The notes beneath the pieces are model-generated. The model ran no database searches and was not told where the DNA came from. It was given only the letters and a program-made list of their open reading frames with translations. Source: Pseudomonas azotoformans (GTDB lineage Bacteria > Pseudomonadota > Gammaproteobacteria > Pseudomonadales > Pseudomonadaceae). From it: a stretch of DNA of 64,000 nt. The translations under genes were made by a program, and so were the position numbers. The number at the start of each line of letters is the position of its first letter. Within the stretch, counting starts at the first letter, position 1. The stretch spans positions 2,480,001-2,544,000 of the forward strand of contig NZ_LT629702.1 in assembly GCF_900103345.1 (NCBI RefSeq), in the 5' to 3' direction. Shown one piece after another: positions 1 to 8,987 of this stretch.

Positions 1-86
1 CCGGCGGGCGGTGCAAAGGACAGGCCCTGCACGATGCGCGTGGCGCCATAGCCGATGTCCAGCTCGCGTGCCTGGAGAATACTCAT
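1..86 (-). CDS. Ferric-siderophore ABC transporter ATPase, N-terminus only (FecE-like)
   Basis: Only the first 28 or so residues lie in the window; the gene runs off the left edge. The peptide begins MSILQARELDIGYGATRIVQ and ends at PPAG, which is the usual opening beta-strand region of an ABC ATPase before the Walker A motif. It starts 4 bases after the stop of the FecD-like permease, so it is the last visible gene of the uptake operon. No Walker motif is in view, so the call rests on position and the N-terminal pattern. Confidence 0.75.
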   Translation of the reverse strand, partial: MSILQARELDIGYGATRIVQGLSFAPPA

Positions 87-90
87 GTCA

Positions 91-1059
91 TCAACCCTTG
101 AACCGTGCCAGCAACCAAAGAAAATACGGCGCGCCGATCACCGCCGTAAGCACCCCGGCGGGGATTTCGCTGGGCGCGATCAGCGTGCGCCCCAGCGTAT
201 CGGCGAGTACCAGCAGCAACGCGCCAATCAGCATCGCCGCCGGCAGCAGATACTGGTGATGCCCACCCACCAGCCGCCGCGCCATGTGCGGCGCGACCAG
301 CCCGATAAAGCCAATCGGCCCGATCACTCCCACGCCCAGGCTGGTGAGCAACACCGCGCAGGCCATCGCCGACCAACGCGTACGGCTCAGCGCGGTGCCC
401 AGGCTGTGGGCCGCCTCATCGCCCAAGGCGATCAGGTTGAGCGGTTTGGCCAGGCACAGGCCCACGGGGATCAATACGAGGAACGGCAACACCAGCGCCA
501 CATAGTGCCAGTTGCGACTCCACAGGCTGCCGGTCAGCGCAAGCAGCGCGGTGTTGATATCCAAGGGGTGAGAGAGGATCAGAAACTCGGTGACACTGGA
601 CAAGGTCACCGCAATCGCCACCCCGGACAACGCAAAGCGCACCCCGGAAAAACTCACGCCGGTGTTGTACAGCGCCAGCAGCAACGCGCCGCCGGCCCCG
701 CCCAGGCAAGCCACCAGCGGCAGCCACGCAATCGGCAGGTGTGGCCAACTGATGATCGCCACGGTCAGCGCGAGCCCGGCGCCTTGGGTCACGCCGAGGA
801 TCTCCGGCGAGGCCAGCGGGTTGCGGATCACGCCCTGCACAATCGCTCCGGCCAGGCCGAAAGCCGCACCGGCGAGGATCGCGATGAGGCTGCGTGGCAG
901 GCGGTGGTTCCACACTTCGAAGTCGAGGGTGTCGTGGGCCAGCAGGCGTTCCAGAACGGTGTGCGGCGTGAGCCACAGCGTGCCGGCGCTGAGGCTGACC
1001 CCGGTTGCCAGCAGCAACAGGCCGAGCAGCAGCCACAGGCGCAGTCGTGGGCGGATCAT
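91..1059 (-). CDS. Iron-siderophore ABC transporter permease (FecD-like)
   Basis: A 322-residue, very hydrophobic protein of the BtuC/FecCD permease family, which forms one half of the inner-membrane channel for ferric siderophores or haem. Family signatures are visible: LPRSLIAILAGAAFGLAGAI near residue 53, NPLASPEILGV near residue 80, and GPIGFIGLVAPHMARRLVG near residue 240, followed by the PAGVLTAVIGAPYF C-terminus. About nine to ten membrane segments can be traced. Its start overlaps the stop of the upstream permease by 4 bases, so the two permeases are translationally coupled and probably form a heterodimer. Confidence 0.9.
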   Translation of the reverse strand: MIRPRLRLWLLLGLLLLATGVSLSAGTLWLTPHTVLERLLAHDTLDFEVWNHRLPRSLIAILAGAAFGLAGAIVQGVIRNPLASPEILGVTQGAGLALTVAIISWPHLPIAWLPLVACLGGAGGALLLALYNTGVSFSGVRFALSGVAIAVTLSSVTEFLILSHPLDINTALLALTGSLWSRNWHYVALVLPFLVLIPVGLCLAKPLNLIALGDEAAHSLGTALSRTRWSAMACAVLLTSLGVGVIGPIGFIGLVAPHMARRLVGGHHQYLLPAAMLIGALLLVLADTLGRTLIAPSEIPAGVLTAVIGAPYFLWLLARFKG

Positions 1060-2045
1060 AGGGCGCGCCTGGCAAGAAAGAGGAAAAACGGTGCGCCGAT
1101 CAGCGCGGTGACCACCCCCGCCGGCGTTTCCACCGGGAAGGCCACGGCGCGACTGAGCAGGTCGGCCCCCAGCACGATCACCGCGCCCAATGCGGCGCTC
1201 AGCGGGATCAGCCAGCGGTAGTCATTGCCCAGGAACTGACGCAGGATATTCGGCGCGATCAGCCCGACAAACCCGATGGGCCCCACCGCACACACGCTGG
1301 CGCCCACCAGCAGCAAACTGGCGACAAACACTTGCAGACGCAGGCTGGCGATGCCCACGCCCAGTGAGCGTGCGGCGTCTTCGCCAAGGTTGATCAGGTT
1401 CAGGCGCGGCGCACACCAGAGTGCCCAAAGGCCGCCGATCAAGGTGCACGGCCAGAGCAGTTGCACCTGCGCAGCGCCGACATTGGCCAGTGAACCGGCC
1501 AGCCAGTTGAGCACGCTTTGCGCCTGGGCCTCGACCAGGATCACCGTGAGCCGGGTCAATGCCGCGCACAACGCCGCCACGGCCACACCCGCCAATACCA
1601 GGCGGCCCTGGGCCGTGGTCGGCGACCAGGCACCGCCGAGGCTGAACACGGTGATCCAGGCCAGTGCGCCGCCCAGGCAGGTCATCAACAGCGCACCACC
1701 GGCAAAGGGCAGTGCGACCAGGCCGGTGGAAAACAGGGCCAGTCCCAGCGCGGCGCCCGCCGTCACGCCAAACAGCGACGGCGAGGCCAGACGGTTGCGC
1801 GTAATGCCCTGCATCAGCGCCCCCGCGAGGCCCAGGCAGGCACCGACCAACGCGGCACACACGGCCCGTGGCACACGCAACTGGGCGACGATATAGGCCA
1901 TGTTGCCGCCGACGCGGCCCTGGTGAACCAGGCCATTCCACGCATCCGTCCCCGTCAGCGTGAAGGGTGACCAGCTGTACAGCGACAGCCAGAACAACCC
2001 GGCACCCAACAGCAGAATGCCAATGGCGGCGAAACTGCGTTGCAC
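1056..2045 (-). CDS. Iron-siderophore ABC transporter permease (FecC-like)
   Basis: A 329-residue FecCD-family inner-membrane permease, partner of the downstream FecD-like protein. Visible signatures are LRVPRAVCAALVGACLGLAG, NRLASPSLFGVTAGAALG, GPIGFVGLIAPNILRQFLG and the C-terminal ETPAGVVTALIGAPFFLF. It starts 2 bases after the stop of the binding protein. The gene order (binding protein, two permeases, ATPase) is that of Fec-type systems. The substrate cannot be told from sequence; ferric dicitrate or a hydroxamate siderophore are both possible. Confidence 0.9.
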   Translation of the reverse strand: MQRSFAAIGILLLGAGLFWLSLYSWSPFTLTGTDAWNGLVHQGRVGGNMAYIVAQLRVPRAVCAALVGACLGLAGALMQGITRNRLASPSLFGVTAGAALGLALFSTGLVALPFAGGALLMTCLGGALAWITVFSLGGAWSPTTAQGRLVLAGVAVAALCAALTRLTVILVEAQAQSVLNWLAGSLANVGAAQVQLLWPCTLIGGLWALWCAPRLNLINLGEDAARSLGVGIASLRLQVFVASLLLVGASVCAVGPIGFVGLIAPNILRQFLGNDYRWLIPLSAALGAVIVLGADLLSRAVAFPVETPAGVVTALIGAPFFLFLARRAL

Positions 2046-2047
2046 GG

Positions 2048-2968
2048 TTATTGGCTCAATACGGCTTTGCCGCCTTTAAGAATCGCCAACGCGTCCTCGG
2101 CGATCTGCTCCGACGCCAGCACGCCACGGTTGCGTGCCCAGCTGTCGCCATCCACTTCGGCCACGTGCTGATTGCGCACGGCGCCGAGCACTTGCCACAA
2201 CGGCTGCTTGCTCCAGCTGTCGACGATGCTGGGGCGACGGTAATGACCGACCAGCAACCAGCCCGGATCGAGGGCCAGCAATTGTTCCAGGCTGACGAAC
2301 TCGGTGGGCGCGGCATTGGCGCGTACCGATGGGACTTTCAGGCCGATGGCCGCAAGCACGCTGCCGGCATAGGAGTCCGGGCCATGCACGGAGAAGCTGT
2401 CCTCACGCGCCACACCGAACAACACGCTGGCACCGGCCGGGATCTGTTGCGCAATGGCCTTGAGGTTTTCACGGTTCTTCTGGATACGCGCCTCCATCTG
2501 AGTGCTCTTGCCGAGGGCCTTGCCGATCAGCTCGGCAGATTTGAGGCTGCCCTGGTAATCCTCGCCACGGGACGGCAACAGCAAGGTCGGCGCGATGCTC
2601 GCCAGGTCGCTGTACAGCGCCTGGTGGCGGTTGAGATCAGCGACGATCAGGTCGGGCTTGAGCCGGGCGATTTCCTCGATGCTCGGCTGCGAGCGCAGGC
2701 CCACCGACTGCCACTGGCCGATGGCCTGGCGTACGCGGGGCAACACGCGGTTGGCATCGCCATCATCGGCGGCGCCGACCGGGGTTACGTCCACGGCGGC
2801 CAGACTGTCGAGAAAGGAGAACTCCAGCACCACCACGCGCTTGGGGGCATCGGGCAGATGCACGGCGTGCTGGCCGTCGTTGAGGTCGATGGGGGCGGCG
2901 CTCAGCAGGCTGGACGAGAACGCCAGGACACAGGCGGCCAGGGTGGGGATGGAACGCAGCATTCGCAT
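2048..2968 (-). CDS. Periplasmic iron-siderophore binding protein (FecB-like)
   Basis: A 306-residue class III solute-binding protein that would deliver a ferric siderophore to the FecCD-like permeases. It has a signal peptide (LAACVLAFSSSLLSAAP), then the typical APKRVVVLEFSFLDSLAAVD opening, the RSQPSIEEIARLKPDLIVAD segment after about residue 92, and a C-terminal lobe with DSWSKQPLWQVLGAVRN. The chosen ATG is preceded by GAGGTCC; a second ATG two codons later is also possible. The gene begins the uptake operon and follows a 332-base gap holding REP repeats and a possible Fur site. Confidence 0.88.
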   Translation of the reverse strand: MRMLRSIPTLAACVLAFSSSLLSAAPIDLNDGQHAVHLPDAPKRVVVLEFSFLDSLAAVDVTPVGAADDGDANRVLPRVRQAIGQWQSVGLRSQPSIEEIARLKPDLIVADLNRHQALYSDLASIAPTLLLPSRGEDYQGSLKSAELIGKALGKSTQMEARIQKNRENLKAIAQQIPAGASVLFGVAREDSFSVHGPDSYAGSVLAAIGLKVPSVRANAAPTEFVSLEQLLALDPGWLLVGHYRRPSIVDSWSKQPLWQVLGAVRNQHVAEVDGDSWARNRGVLASEQIAEDALAILKGGKAVLSQ

Positions 2969-3052
2969 GACAAGGACCTCGACGTTAAAACACCCCGGCT
3001 AGACAGGCCGGGGAAAACGGCGGGTACTATTCCATATCAGCGCGGCGTGATC

Positions 3053-3076
3053 AAAAAACATTCTCATTTATAACCT
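3053..3076 (-). promoter_or_regulatory. Possible Fur box upstream of the FecB-like gene
   Basis: Read on the minus strand the stretch contains ATAAATGAGAATG followed by a T-run, close to half of the Fur consensus (AATGAGAAT / ATGATAAT). It lies about 90 bases upstream of the binding-protein start, where a Fur-controlled promoter would be expected. Only one half-site is convincing. Confidence 0.35.
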
Positions 3077-3100
3077 GCTCGGCCCTGTGGATGCTGGCTT

Positions 3101-3298
3101 GCTGTGGTGAGCTGGCTTCTGTGGTGAGCGGGCTTGCCCCGCGTTGGGTGGCGAAGCCGCCCCAAAACCTGGCACCGCGTTCTACCTGGCACGATGTGAT
3201 GTTCTTGTTGGGGCTGCTGCGCAGCCCAACGCGGGGCAAGCCCGCTCACCACAGGAAGCCCGCTCACCACAGAAGCCCGCTCACCACAATAAGCCCGG
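3101..3298. repeat. REP-type inverted repeat cluster
   Basis: A 29-bp sequence at 3120-3148 (containing GAGCGGGCTTGCCCCGCG) is repeated as its exact reverse complement at 3225-3253, 76 bp apart. Two shorter copies of AAGCCCGCTCACCACA follow in tandem at 3256-3288, and a partial copy precedes the first arm. Together with GGGCTGCTGCGCAGCCC inside the loop this is the usual form of an intergenic Pseudomonas REP pair. It lies between the receptor and the binding-protein gene, both minus strand, and may act as an attenuator or terminator. Confidence 0.85.
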
Positions 3299-3300
3299 TG

Positions 3301-5691
3301 TCAGAAGTCGACGGTGGCCGACAGCAGGTAGGTGCGCGGCGTCGACAGGGTCAGCCCCGGCTCGCTGTCATCCGATGCACCGGCCGAGCTCCAGTAGCGT
3401 TTATCGGCGACGTTCTCCACATTCGCCCGCAGGGTGATGTGCTTGTCATCCACCTTGAAGCCATAGCGCGCACCCACATCGAGGCGGTTCCAGGCGTCGA
3501 TTTCCTTGACGTTGGACTGGTCGAGGTACTGCGAGCTGGAGTAGATGCCACGGCTGGTCAACGTCAGGCCTTCCAGGCCCGGCACGTCCCATTCGGCGCC
3601 GAGGTTGACGTTGTACTTGGGCGTGGCCGGCGCGCGGTTGCCGTCCCAGGTGCCATTGGTGGTGTCTTTGAGTGTGCTGTCGATGTACATCACCCCACCC
3701 AGCAGGCGGAAGCCCTTGAGCGGCTCGCCAAACACGCTCAACTCCACGCCGGAGTTCTCACGCTTGCCATTGGGCCCAAACAGCCGCGTGGTCGCATTGG
3801 TTTCATAGGCCGGTTGCTTGATGCGGAACACGGCCGCGGTCACCGCGAAGGCACCGGCATCGTACTTGGCGCCCACTTCCACCTGGCGGCTGATGAACGG
3901 CGGGAAAATCTCGTCTTCGTTTCTCGACGTCGACGGCGCGATCTTGCCCTGGCTCAGGCCTTCCATGTAGTTGGCGTACAGCGACAACTTGTCGGTGGCC
4001 TTGAACAGGATGCCGCCCGACGGCGACACCTTTTCTTCGTCATAGGCGGTGTCGCCTTTGATCCCGTCGCTCCAGTCAGTCACCTTGACCCGCTGCCAGC
4101 GCGCACCGAGGGTGAGCAACAGGCGGTCGTCGAAAAAGCCCAGGGTGTCGGACAAGGCCACGCCGCTGAATTTGTTTTCGGTGTAGACCTTGGGATCGAA
4201 GCGCGTCGGCCGTGACGGCGTCTGCGACTGTACCGGATTGTAGAGATTACTCGACGGCGCCGTATACCGCGCACCGCCGTTGGTGAAGTCCATGTCGAAG
4301 TAGCTGGCGGCCAGGTTGACCTCATGGCTCACCGGCCCGGTGTGGAACCAGTTGCGCACGCCGGCGGTATAGGTGCGCACGTTTTCATCACGGGTGAAGT
4401 CCCGTGGCTGCACGCTGAAATCGCCGGCCGCATTGGTCACCGAAACTGCGTGGCGCAGGAAGTCGTGGTTGCTTTTGCGCGCGCCCACGCCACCGTAGAG
4501 CATCACGTTGTCGCTGAGGTCGTACTCGGCGTTGACCGTACCGAACGTGTCATTGGTGCGCGCCTTGCTCCACGACTGCGCATAGTTGCGGCGCACGTCG
4601 TTGGCATTCGGCACGGGCGCAGCGGCCGCCACCTGCACGCGCTCCTGGGGGGCATCGGTGTCGCGCTCGGTGTGGCCGATATCGGTGGAAAGGCGCAGGC
4701 GCTCGCCGCGAAAATCCAGGCCCAGCACGGCCATTTCGCGGTCGACGCTCTGGTGGTCCCAGGCGGTGTCGCCGGACTGCTTCACGCCGTTGAAGCGAAT
4801 GCCGAACTTGTTGTCTTCGCCAAAGCGCCGACCAATGTCCACCGCGCCGCCGGCCTGGCTGTCGGAGGCCCAGTTTCCGGTAAACGAGTTGATGTCCTTG
4901 TCGGTGGCGCGCTTGGGCACCACGTTGATCCCGCCGCCGACGCTGCCACGCGGCGAGATGCCGTTGATCAACTGGCTCGGGCCTTTGAGGATATCGACGC
5001 GGTCGGCCATTTCCATATCGATGGTGTACGTGGGCAGCACGCCGTACAGGCCGTTGTAGGCCACGTCACTGTTGAACAGGCTGAACCCGCGAATGGTGAA
5101 TTGCTCGTAGCGCCCACCGGCCGGGTTGGTGGCGCGCACGGAGGGGTCGGCGCTGATCAGGTCGCCGAGGGTGCGCGCCTGCTGGTTCTTCACCGCCTCC
5201 TGGGTGTAGGTGGTGATGCTGAACGGGGTCTCCATGAAGTCCCGCGTGCCCAGCATGCCCTGTGCCGTGCGGCGCGCCACCTGGCCACCGGCGTAGGTGT
5301 CGCCGTCGTACAGGCCGGTGGTGCCGAGGATCGACGTGGGCGCCAGTTCCAGGCTGCTGCCCTCCGGCACCGGCACCAGCATGTAGGCCTGCTCACCCAT
5401 GGCTTGCAGTTGCAGGCCGGAGCCTTGCAGCAGACGGGCAAAGCCCTCCTCCACGCCGTATTCGCCGGACAGGCCACTGCTGCTGCGCCCGCTGACCAGC
5501 GCCGGGTCCACCGACAGGTTGACCCCCGACAGCCCGGCAAAACGCGTCAGCGCCGCACTCAGGCTGCCCGCCGGCACTTGATAACTGCGGCGGGCGGCGG
5601 TGTCTTCGGCGTAGCTGACGGCGGCGAAAAACGGGCTGGCGCTGAGGCTCAGCATCAGGCTCAGTTTGAGCAAGGGGCGGACTGCGGGCAT
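3301..5691 (-). CDS. TonB-dependent siderophore receptor with STN signalling domain
   Basis: A 796-residue outer-membrane receptor. After a signal peptide (LLKLSLMLSLSASPFFAAVSYA) comes an STN domain at about residues 35-110 (YQVPAGSLSAALTRFAGLSG), then a plug domain (GTRDFMETPFSITTYTQEAV; RGFSLFNSDVAYNGL) and a 22-strand beta-barrel ending in LSATVDF with a terminal Phe. The STN domain is the part that FecA/FpvA-like receptors use to signal to an anti-sigma factor, yet no FecI/FecR pair is visible here, so the partner must be elsewhere. The start was placed at MPAVRPLL, giving a clean signal peptide. It lies upstream of the FecBCDE-like operon and probably supplies it with substrate. Confidence 0.92.
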   Translation of the reverse strand: MPAVRPLLKLSLMLSLSASPFFAAVSYAEDTAARRSYQVPAGSLSAALTRFAGLSGVNLSVDPALVSGRSSSGLSGEYGVEEGFARLLQGSGLQLQAMGEQAYMLVPVPEGSSLELAPTSILGTTGLYDGDTYAGGQVARRTAQGMLGTRDFMETPFSITTYTQEAVKNQQARTLGDLISADPSVRATNPAGGRYEQFTIRGFSLFNSDVAYNGLYGVLPTYTIDMEMADRVDILKGPSQLINGISPRGSVGGGINVVPKRATDKDINSFTGNWASDSQAGGAVDIGRRFGEDNKFGIRFNGVKQSGDTAWDHQSVDREMAVLGLDFRGERLRLSTDIGHTERDTDAPQERVQVAAAAPVPNANDVRRNYAQSWSKARTNDTFGTVNAEYDLSDNVMLYGGVGARKSNHDFLRHAVSVTNAAGDFSVQPRDFTRDENVRTYTAGVRNWFHTGPVSHEVNLAASYFDMDFTNGGARYTAPSSNLYNPVQSQTPSRPTRFDPKVYTENKFSGVALSDTLGFFDDRLLLTLGARWQRVKVTDWSDGIKGDTAYDEEKVSPSGGILFKATDKLSLYANYMEGLSQGKIAPSTSRNEDEIFPPFISRQVEVGAKYDAGAFAVTAAVFRIKQPAYETNATTRLFGPNGKRENSGVELSVFGEPLKGFRLLGGVMYIDSTLKDTTNGTWDGNRAPATPKYNVNLGAEWDVPGLEGLTLTSRGIYSSSQYLDQSNVKEIDAWNRLDVGARYGFKVDDKHITLRANVENVADKRYWSSAGASDDSEPGLTLSTPRTYLLSATVDF

Positions 5692-5775
5692 TGGCGGAAG
5701 CTCTCGATGTTGTTCACTTGCCTGGAATGACAGGCGAGATGAAAAAAAGGGACAGCCTCCAGCCAATTTTTTCGC

Positions 5776-7386
5776 TTACCACACTGCGATCGTTGAATCC
5801 GTCCTTGGCTCCGTTCCGCCGCACAATACACCACTGACCGGATCACGCAGGATGATCTGGCCACGCCCGTAGTCCGTGAGGTCGCTGGCGATCTGCACCT
5901 GATGCCCGCGTCGCGCCAGGGCATTGGCCAGGTCACGGGAGGCACCGTGTTCGATGCCGACCTTCATGTCGCCCAGCCATTGCCAGCGCGGCGCGTCCAG
6001 GGCCGCTTGCGGGTTGAGGCCGAAGTCCACCAGGTTCATCACCATCTGCACATGGCCCTGGGGCTGCATGTAGCCGCCCATCACGCCGAATGGGCCGAGG
6101 GCCTGTCCGTCCTGGGTAAGGAAGCCGGGGATGATGGTATGGAAGGTTTTCTTGCCCGGTGCCAGGCAGTTGGCGTGGTTCGGGTCGAGGCTGAATTCCT
6201 GCCCACGGTTCTGCAGGGCGATACCGCTGTCGGGCAGCACCACGCCGGAGCCGAAGCCGTGGTAGTTGCTCTGGATGAACGAGACCATATTGCCCTCGGC
6301 ATCCGCCGTGGCCAGGTACACCGTGCCGCTGGCATGGGGGTCGCCGGGTTTGGGCGGTTGCGCCTGTTCGCCGATCTGCCCACGGCGGCGGGTGCTGTAG
6401 GCATCGCTGAGCAGGTCGGCGACGGCCACGCGCATGTGCAGCGGGTCGGTGATGTAGTGCAGGCCATCGCTGTAGGCGAGTTTCATCGCTTCCAATTGGC
6501 GGTGCCAGGTCTGCTGGCTGTCGCGGTGATCGAAGCTGAAGCCTTCGAGGATTTTCAGCGCCATCAGCGCCACCAGGCCCTGGCCGCTGGGCGGGATTTC
6601 CCAGACGTCCACCCCCCGGTAGTTGACGTGGATCGGGTCCACCCATTGGGCGCGATAATCCTGGAGGTCGCTGGCGCGCAGGTAGCCGCCACTGACCTTG
6701 GAATGGGCATCCAGGCGCTCGGCCAGGGCGCCGCGATACAGGCTTTCGCAACGGGTCACGGCGAGTTCTTCCAAGGTGCGCGCCTGGGCCGGGTTGCGGA
6801 ATATCTCACCGGCCCGTGGCGCGCGGCCGTCGATCAGGAACGTGTCGAACCAGGCGTCCAGGGCCGAGTCGCGATGGGGGCTGAATTCATCCAGCGCGAC
6901 CTGCCATAGCTGCGCGATCACCGGCGACAACGGGAAGCCGTCACGTGCCAGGCTGATAGCGGGTTGCAGCAACTCGGCAAACGGCAATTTGCCGAAGCGC
7001 TCGGACAGCTCGGCCCAGGCCGAGGGGCAACCGGGCACGGTGACCGGTGTCCAGCCATACAGCGGCATGCGGTCGTGCCCCGCCGCCTTGACCGCCTCGA
7101 TACTCAAGGCCGCCGGCGCGTGGCCGTTGCCATTCAGGCCATGCAACCGGCCCTTGCACCAGACCAGCGCGAACGCGTCGCCGCCCAGGCCACAGCCGGT
7201 GGGCTCCACCACCGTGAGCGCGGCCGCCGTGGCAATCGCAGCGTCGATGGCGTTGCCGCCCTGTTGCATGATCTGGATACCGGCCTGGGCCGCCAGGGGC
7301 TGGGACGCTGCAACCATGCCGCGACGGGCAAATACGCTTTGGCGTTGCGAGGGATAGGGGTACTCGTGAGCAGAAAGTTTCAACAT
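5776..7386 (-). CDS. Gamma-glutamyltransferase family protein
   Basis: A 536-residue Ntn-hydrolase of the gamma-glutamyltranspeptidase family, which cleaves or transfers gamma-glutamyl groups. The N-terminal GMVAASQPLAAQAGIQ and GGNAIDAAIATAAALTVVEP segments and GCGLGGDAFALVW are family signatures. The nucleophile is the Thr in ASGTVYLATADAEGNMVS, followed by the GFGSGVVL region. No signal peptide is seen, so it is probably the cytoplasmic (YwrD-like) type. The start at MLKLSAHEYPYP follows GGAAGAG. It is the last gene of an operon with an amino-acid ABC transporter, suggesting import and hydrolysis of a gamma-glutamyl compound. Confidence 0.9.
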   Translation of the reverse strand: MLKLSAHEYPYPSQRQSVFARRGMVAASQPLAAQAGIQIMQQGGNAIDAAIATAAALTVVEPTGCGLGGDAFALVWCKGRLHGLNGNGHAPAALSIEAVKAAGHDRMPLYGWTPVTVPGCPSAWAELSERFGKLPFAELLQPAISLARDGFPLSPVIAQLWQVALDEFSPHRDSALDAWFDTFLIDGRAPRAGEIFRNPAQARTLEELAVTRCESLYRGALAERLDAHSKVSGGYLRASDLQDYRAQWVDPIHVNYRGVDVWEIPPSGQGLVALMALKILEGFSFDHRDSQQTWHRQLEAMKLAYSDGLHYITDPLHMRVAVADLLSDAYSTRRRGQIGEQAQPPKPGDPHASGTVYLATADAEGNMVSFIQSNYHGFGSGVVLPDSGIALQNRGQEFSLDPNHANCLAPGKKTFHTIIPGFLTQDGQALGPFGVMGGYMQPQGHVQMVMNLVDFGLNPQAALDAPRWQWLGDMKVGIEHGASRDLANALARRGHQVQIASDLTDYGRGQIILRDPVSGVLCGGTEPRTDSTIAVW

Positions 7387-7416
7387 GGCAAAGGCTCTTC
7401 CACACAAGGTTTCGGG

Positions 7417-8196
7417 TCATAACACACGGCTGAGAAACGCTCGGGTCCGCGGGTGGCTGGGGTGGCTGAAGATCTGTTCCGGCGGCCCTTGCTCGATGAG
7501 TTCGCCCTGGTCGAGCACCACCACGCGGTCGGCGACTTCACGGGCAAAACCCATTTCGTGGGTGACCACCACCATGGTCATGCCCTCCTCGGCCAGCTCC
7601 TTCATCACTTGCAGCACCTCGCCGACGGTTTCCGGGTCGAGGGCGCTGGTGGGCTCGTCGAACAGCATGGCCTGGGGTTTCATCGCCAGGGCGCGGGCGA
7701 TCGCCACCCGCTGCTGCTGGCCGCCGGAAAGCATCGACGGGTAATGGCTGGCCTTGTCCGCCAGGCCGACCCGCGCCAGCAATCCACGGGCTTGCTCCAG
7801 GGCTTCGGCGCGCGGTGTGCCGAGCACCTGGATCGGCGCTTCGATGATATTTTCCAGCGCGGTCATGTGCGGGAACAGGTTGAAACGCTGGAACACCATG
7901 CCGATGTCGCGGCGCTGGCGCGCGATGTTGCGCTCCGAATCACGTACCAGGCTGCCGTCGCTGCGCTCGCGATAGCCCATGGCACGACCGTTGACGCGGA
8001 TGCGCCCGCCCTGGATGTCTTCCAGCAGGTTGATGCAGCGGATAAAGGTGGTCTTGCCCGAACCGGAGGCGCCGATCAGCACCACCACTTCGCCGCGCCG
8101 CACTTGCAGGGAGATGCCCTTGAGGATCTGCAGCGTGCCGAACGACTTGTGGATGTCCAGCGCCTCGATGATCAGTTCTTCACTCTGGTGCGCCAT
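7417..8196 (-). CDS. Polar amino-acid ABC transporter ATPase
   Basis: A 259-residue ABC ATPase of the GlnQ/HisP type. Walker A is [10 protein letters not shown] near residue 42, the Q-loop follows in [18 protein letters not shown], the signature is [19 protein letters not shown], and Walker B is [13 protein letters not shown] with the switch histidine in [16 protein letters not shown]. The start at MAHQSEELI is preceded by AGGGGACGATAACC and lies 2 bases from the permease stop. It energises the transporter encoded just upstream. Confidence 0.93.
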   Translation of the reverse strand: MAHQSEELIIEALDIHKSFGTLQILKGISLQVRRGEVVVLIGASGSGKTTFIRCINLLEDIQGGRIRVNGRAMGYRERSDGSLVRDSERNIARQRRDIGMVFQRFNLFPHMTALENIIEAPIQVLGTPRAEALEQARGLLARVGLADKASHYPSMLSGGQQQRVAIARALAMKPQAMLFDEPTSALDPETVGEVLQVMKELAEEGMTMVVVTHEMGFAREVADRVVVLDQGELIEQGPPEQIFSHPSHPRTRAFLSRVL

Positions 8197-8198
8197 GG

Positions 8199-8975
8199 TT
8201 ATCGTCCCCTCAGCAGTTTCAAGGTGCTGCGCCCGAACATGCGGCTGGACGCCGGTGGCGGCGCGGATGGCCGGTCGGACTGGCCGAAGCGCGCCTCCAG
8301 CCAGCGCTGGAAAAAGCCCCACAAGGTGGTGAGCATCAAGAAGTAAATCGCGACCACCAGGTACAACTCGAACACGCGGAACGTCGCCGAGGTGACCATC
8401 TGCGTGCTGAGCAGCAACTCCTGCACGCCGATCACGCTGACCAGGGTGGTGTTCTTGAGCATCACGTTGAACTCATTGCCCAGCGGCGGCACGATCACGC
8501 GGAATGCCTGGGGCAGCACGATGCGCCGCATCAGCTTGGCAAAGCCCATGCCCAGGGAACGCCCGGCTTCGTACTGGCCCTTTTCCACCGCACCGATGCC
8601 GGCGCGGATGATCTCGGCCATGTACGCGCCTTCGTTCAAGCCCAGTGCGATGATCGCCGCCTGGATATTGCCGGGGATAACCAGGCCGAACAGCGCGATG
8701 TCCTCGAAACGGAAAATCCCGCCCGCCGCCAGCGCGGTGTACAGGAATACGATCTGCACCAGCAGCGGCGTACCGCGCATCAGCCACACATAAAAGCGCA
8801 CCGGCAGGTGCAACAGCGGGTTCTTCGACAAGCGCAACAGCGCCGCCGCCAGCCCCAGCACGCAGCCCAGCAGCATCGCCGACACCGCGATCAGGCAGGT
8901 CAGCCACAGCCCGGTGAGATACACCCCGCTCGGCTGCAACAGGTACTGCCAGAACACATCCCAATTGAAATTCAT
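8199..8975 (-). CDS. Polar amino-acid ABC transporter permease
   Basis: A 258-residue inner-membrane permease of the His/Glu/Gln/Arg/opine family. It has about five membrane segments and the EAA loop [24 protein letters not shown] near residue 150. The N-terminus [19 protein letters not shown] fits the family. A single permease gene with a single binding protein suggests a homodimeric channel. It is spaced 12 bases from the binding-protein gene and 2 bases from the ATPase gene. Confidence 0.92.
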   Translation of the reverse strand: MNFNWDVFWQYLLQPSGVYLTGLWLTCLIAVSAMLLGCVLGLAAALLRLSKNPLLHLPVRFYVWLMRGTPLLVQIVFLYTALAAGGIFRFEDIALFGLVIPGNIQAAIIALGLNEGAYMAEIIRAGIGAVEKGQYEAGRSLGMGFAKLMRRIVLPQAFRVIVPPLGNEFNVMLKNTTLVSVIGVQELLLSTQMVTSATFRVFELYLVVAIYFLMLTTLWGFFQRWLEARFGQSDRPSAPPPASSRMFGRSTLKLLRGR

Positions 8976-8987
8976 CGCCGGTGTGCC

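Noticed and set aside
55..1221. Long plus-strand frame opposite the FecD-like permease
   Set aside because: Low-complexity Arg/Gln/His-rich translation typical of an antisense shadow in GC-rich DNA; the minus strand has clear permease motifs.
4324..5730. 468-residue plus-strand frame opposite the TonB receptor
   Set aside because: Ala/Val/His-rich antisense shadow; the receptor frame has signal peptide, STN, plug and barrel.
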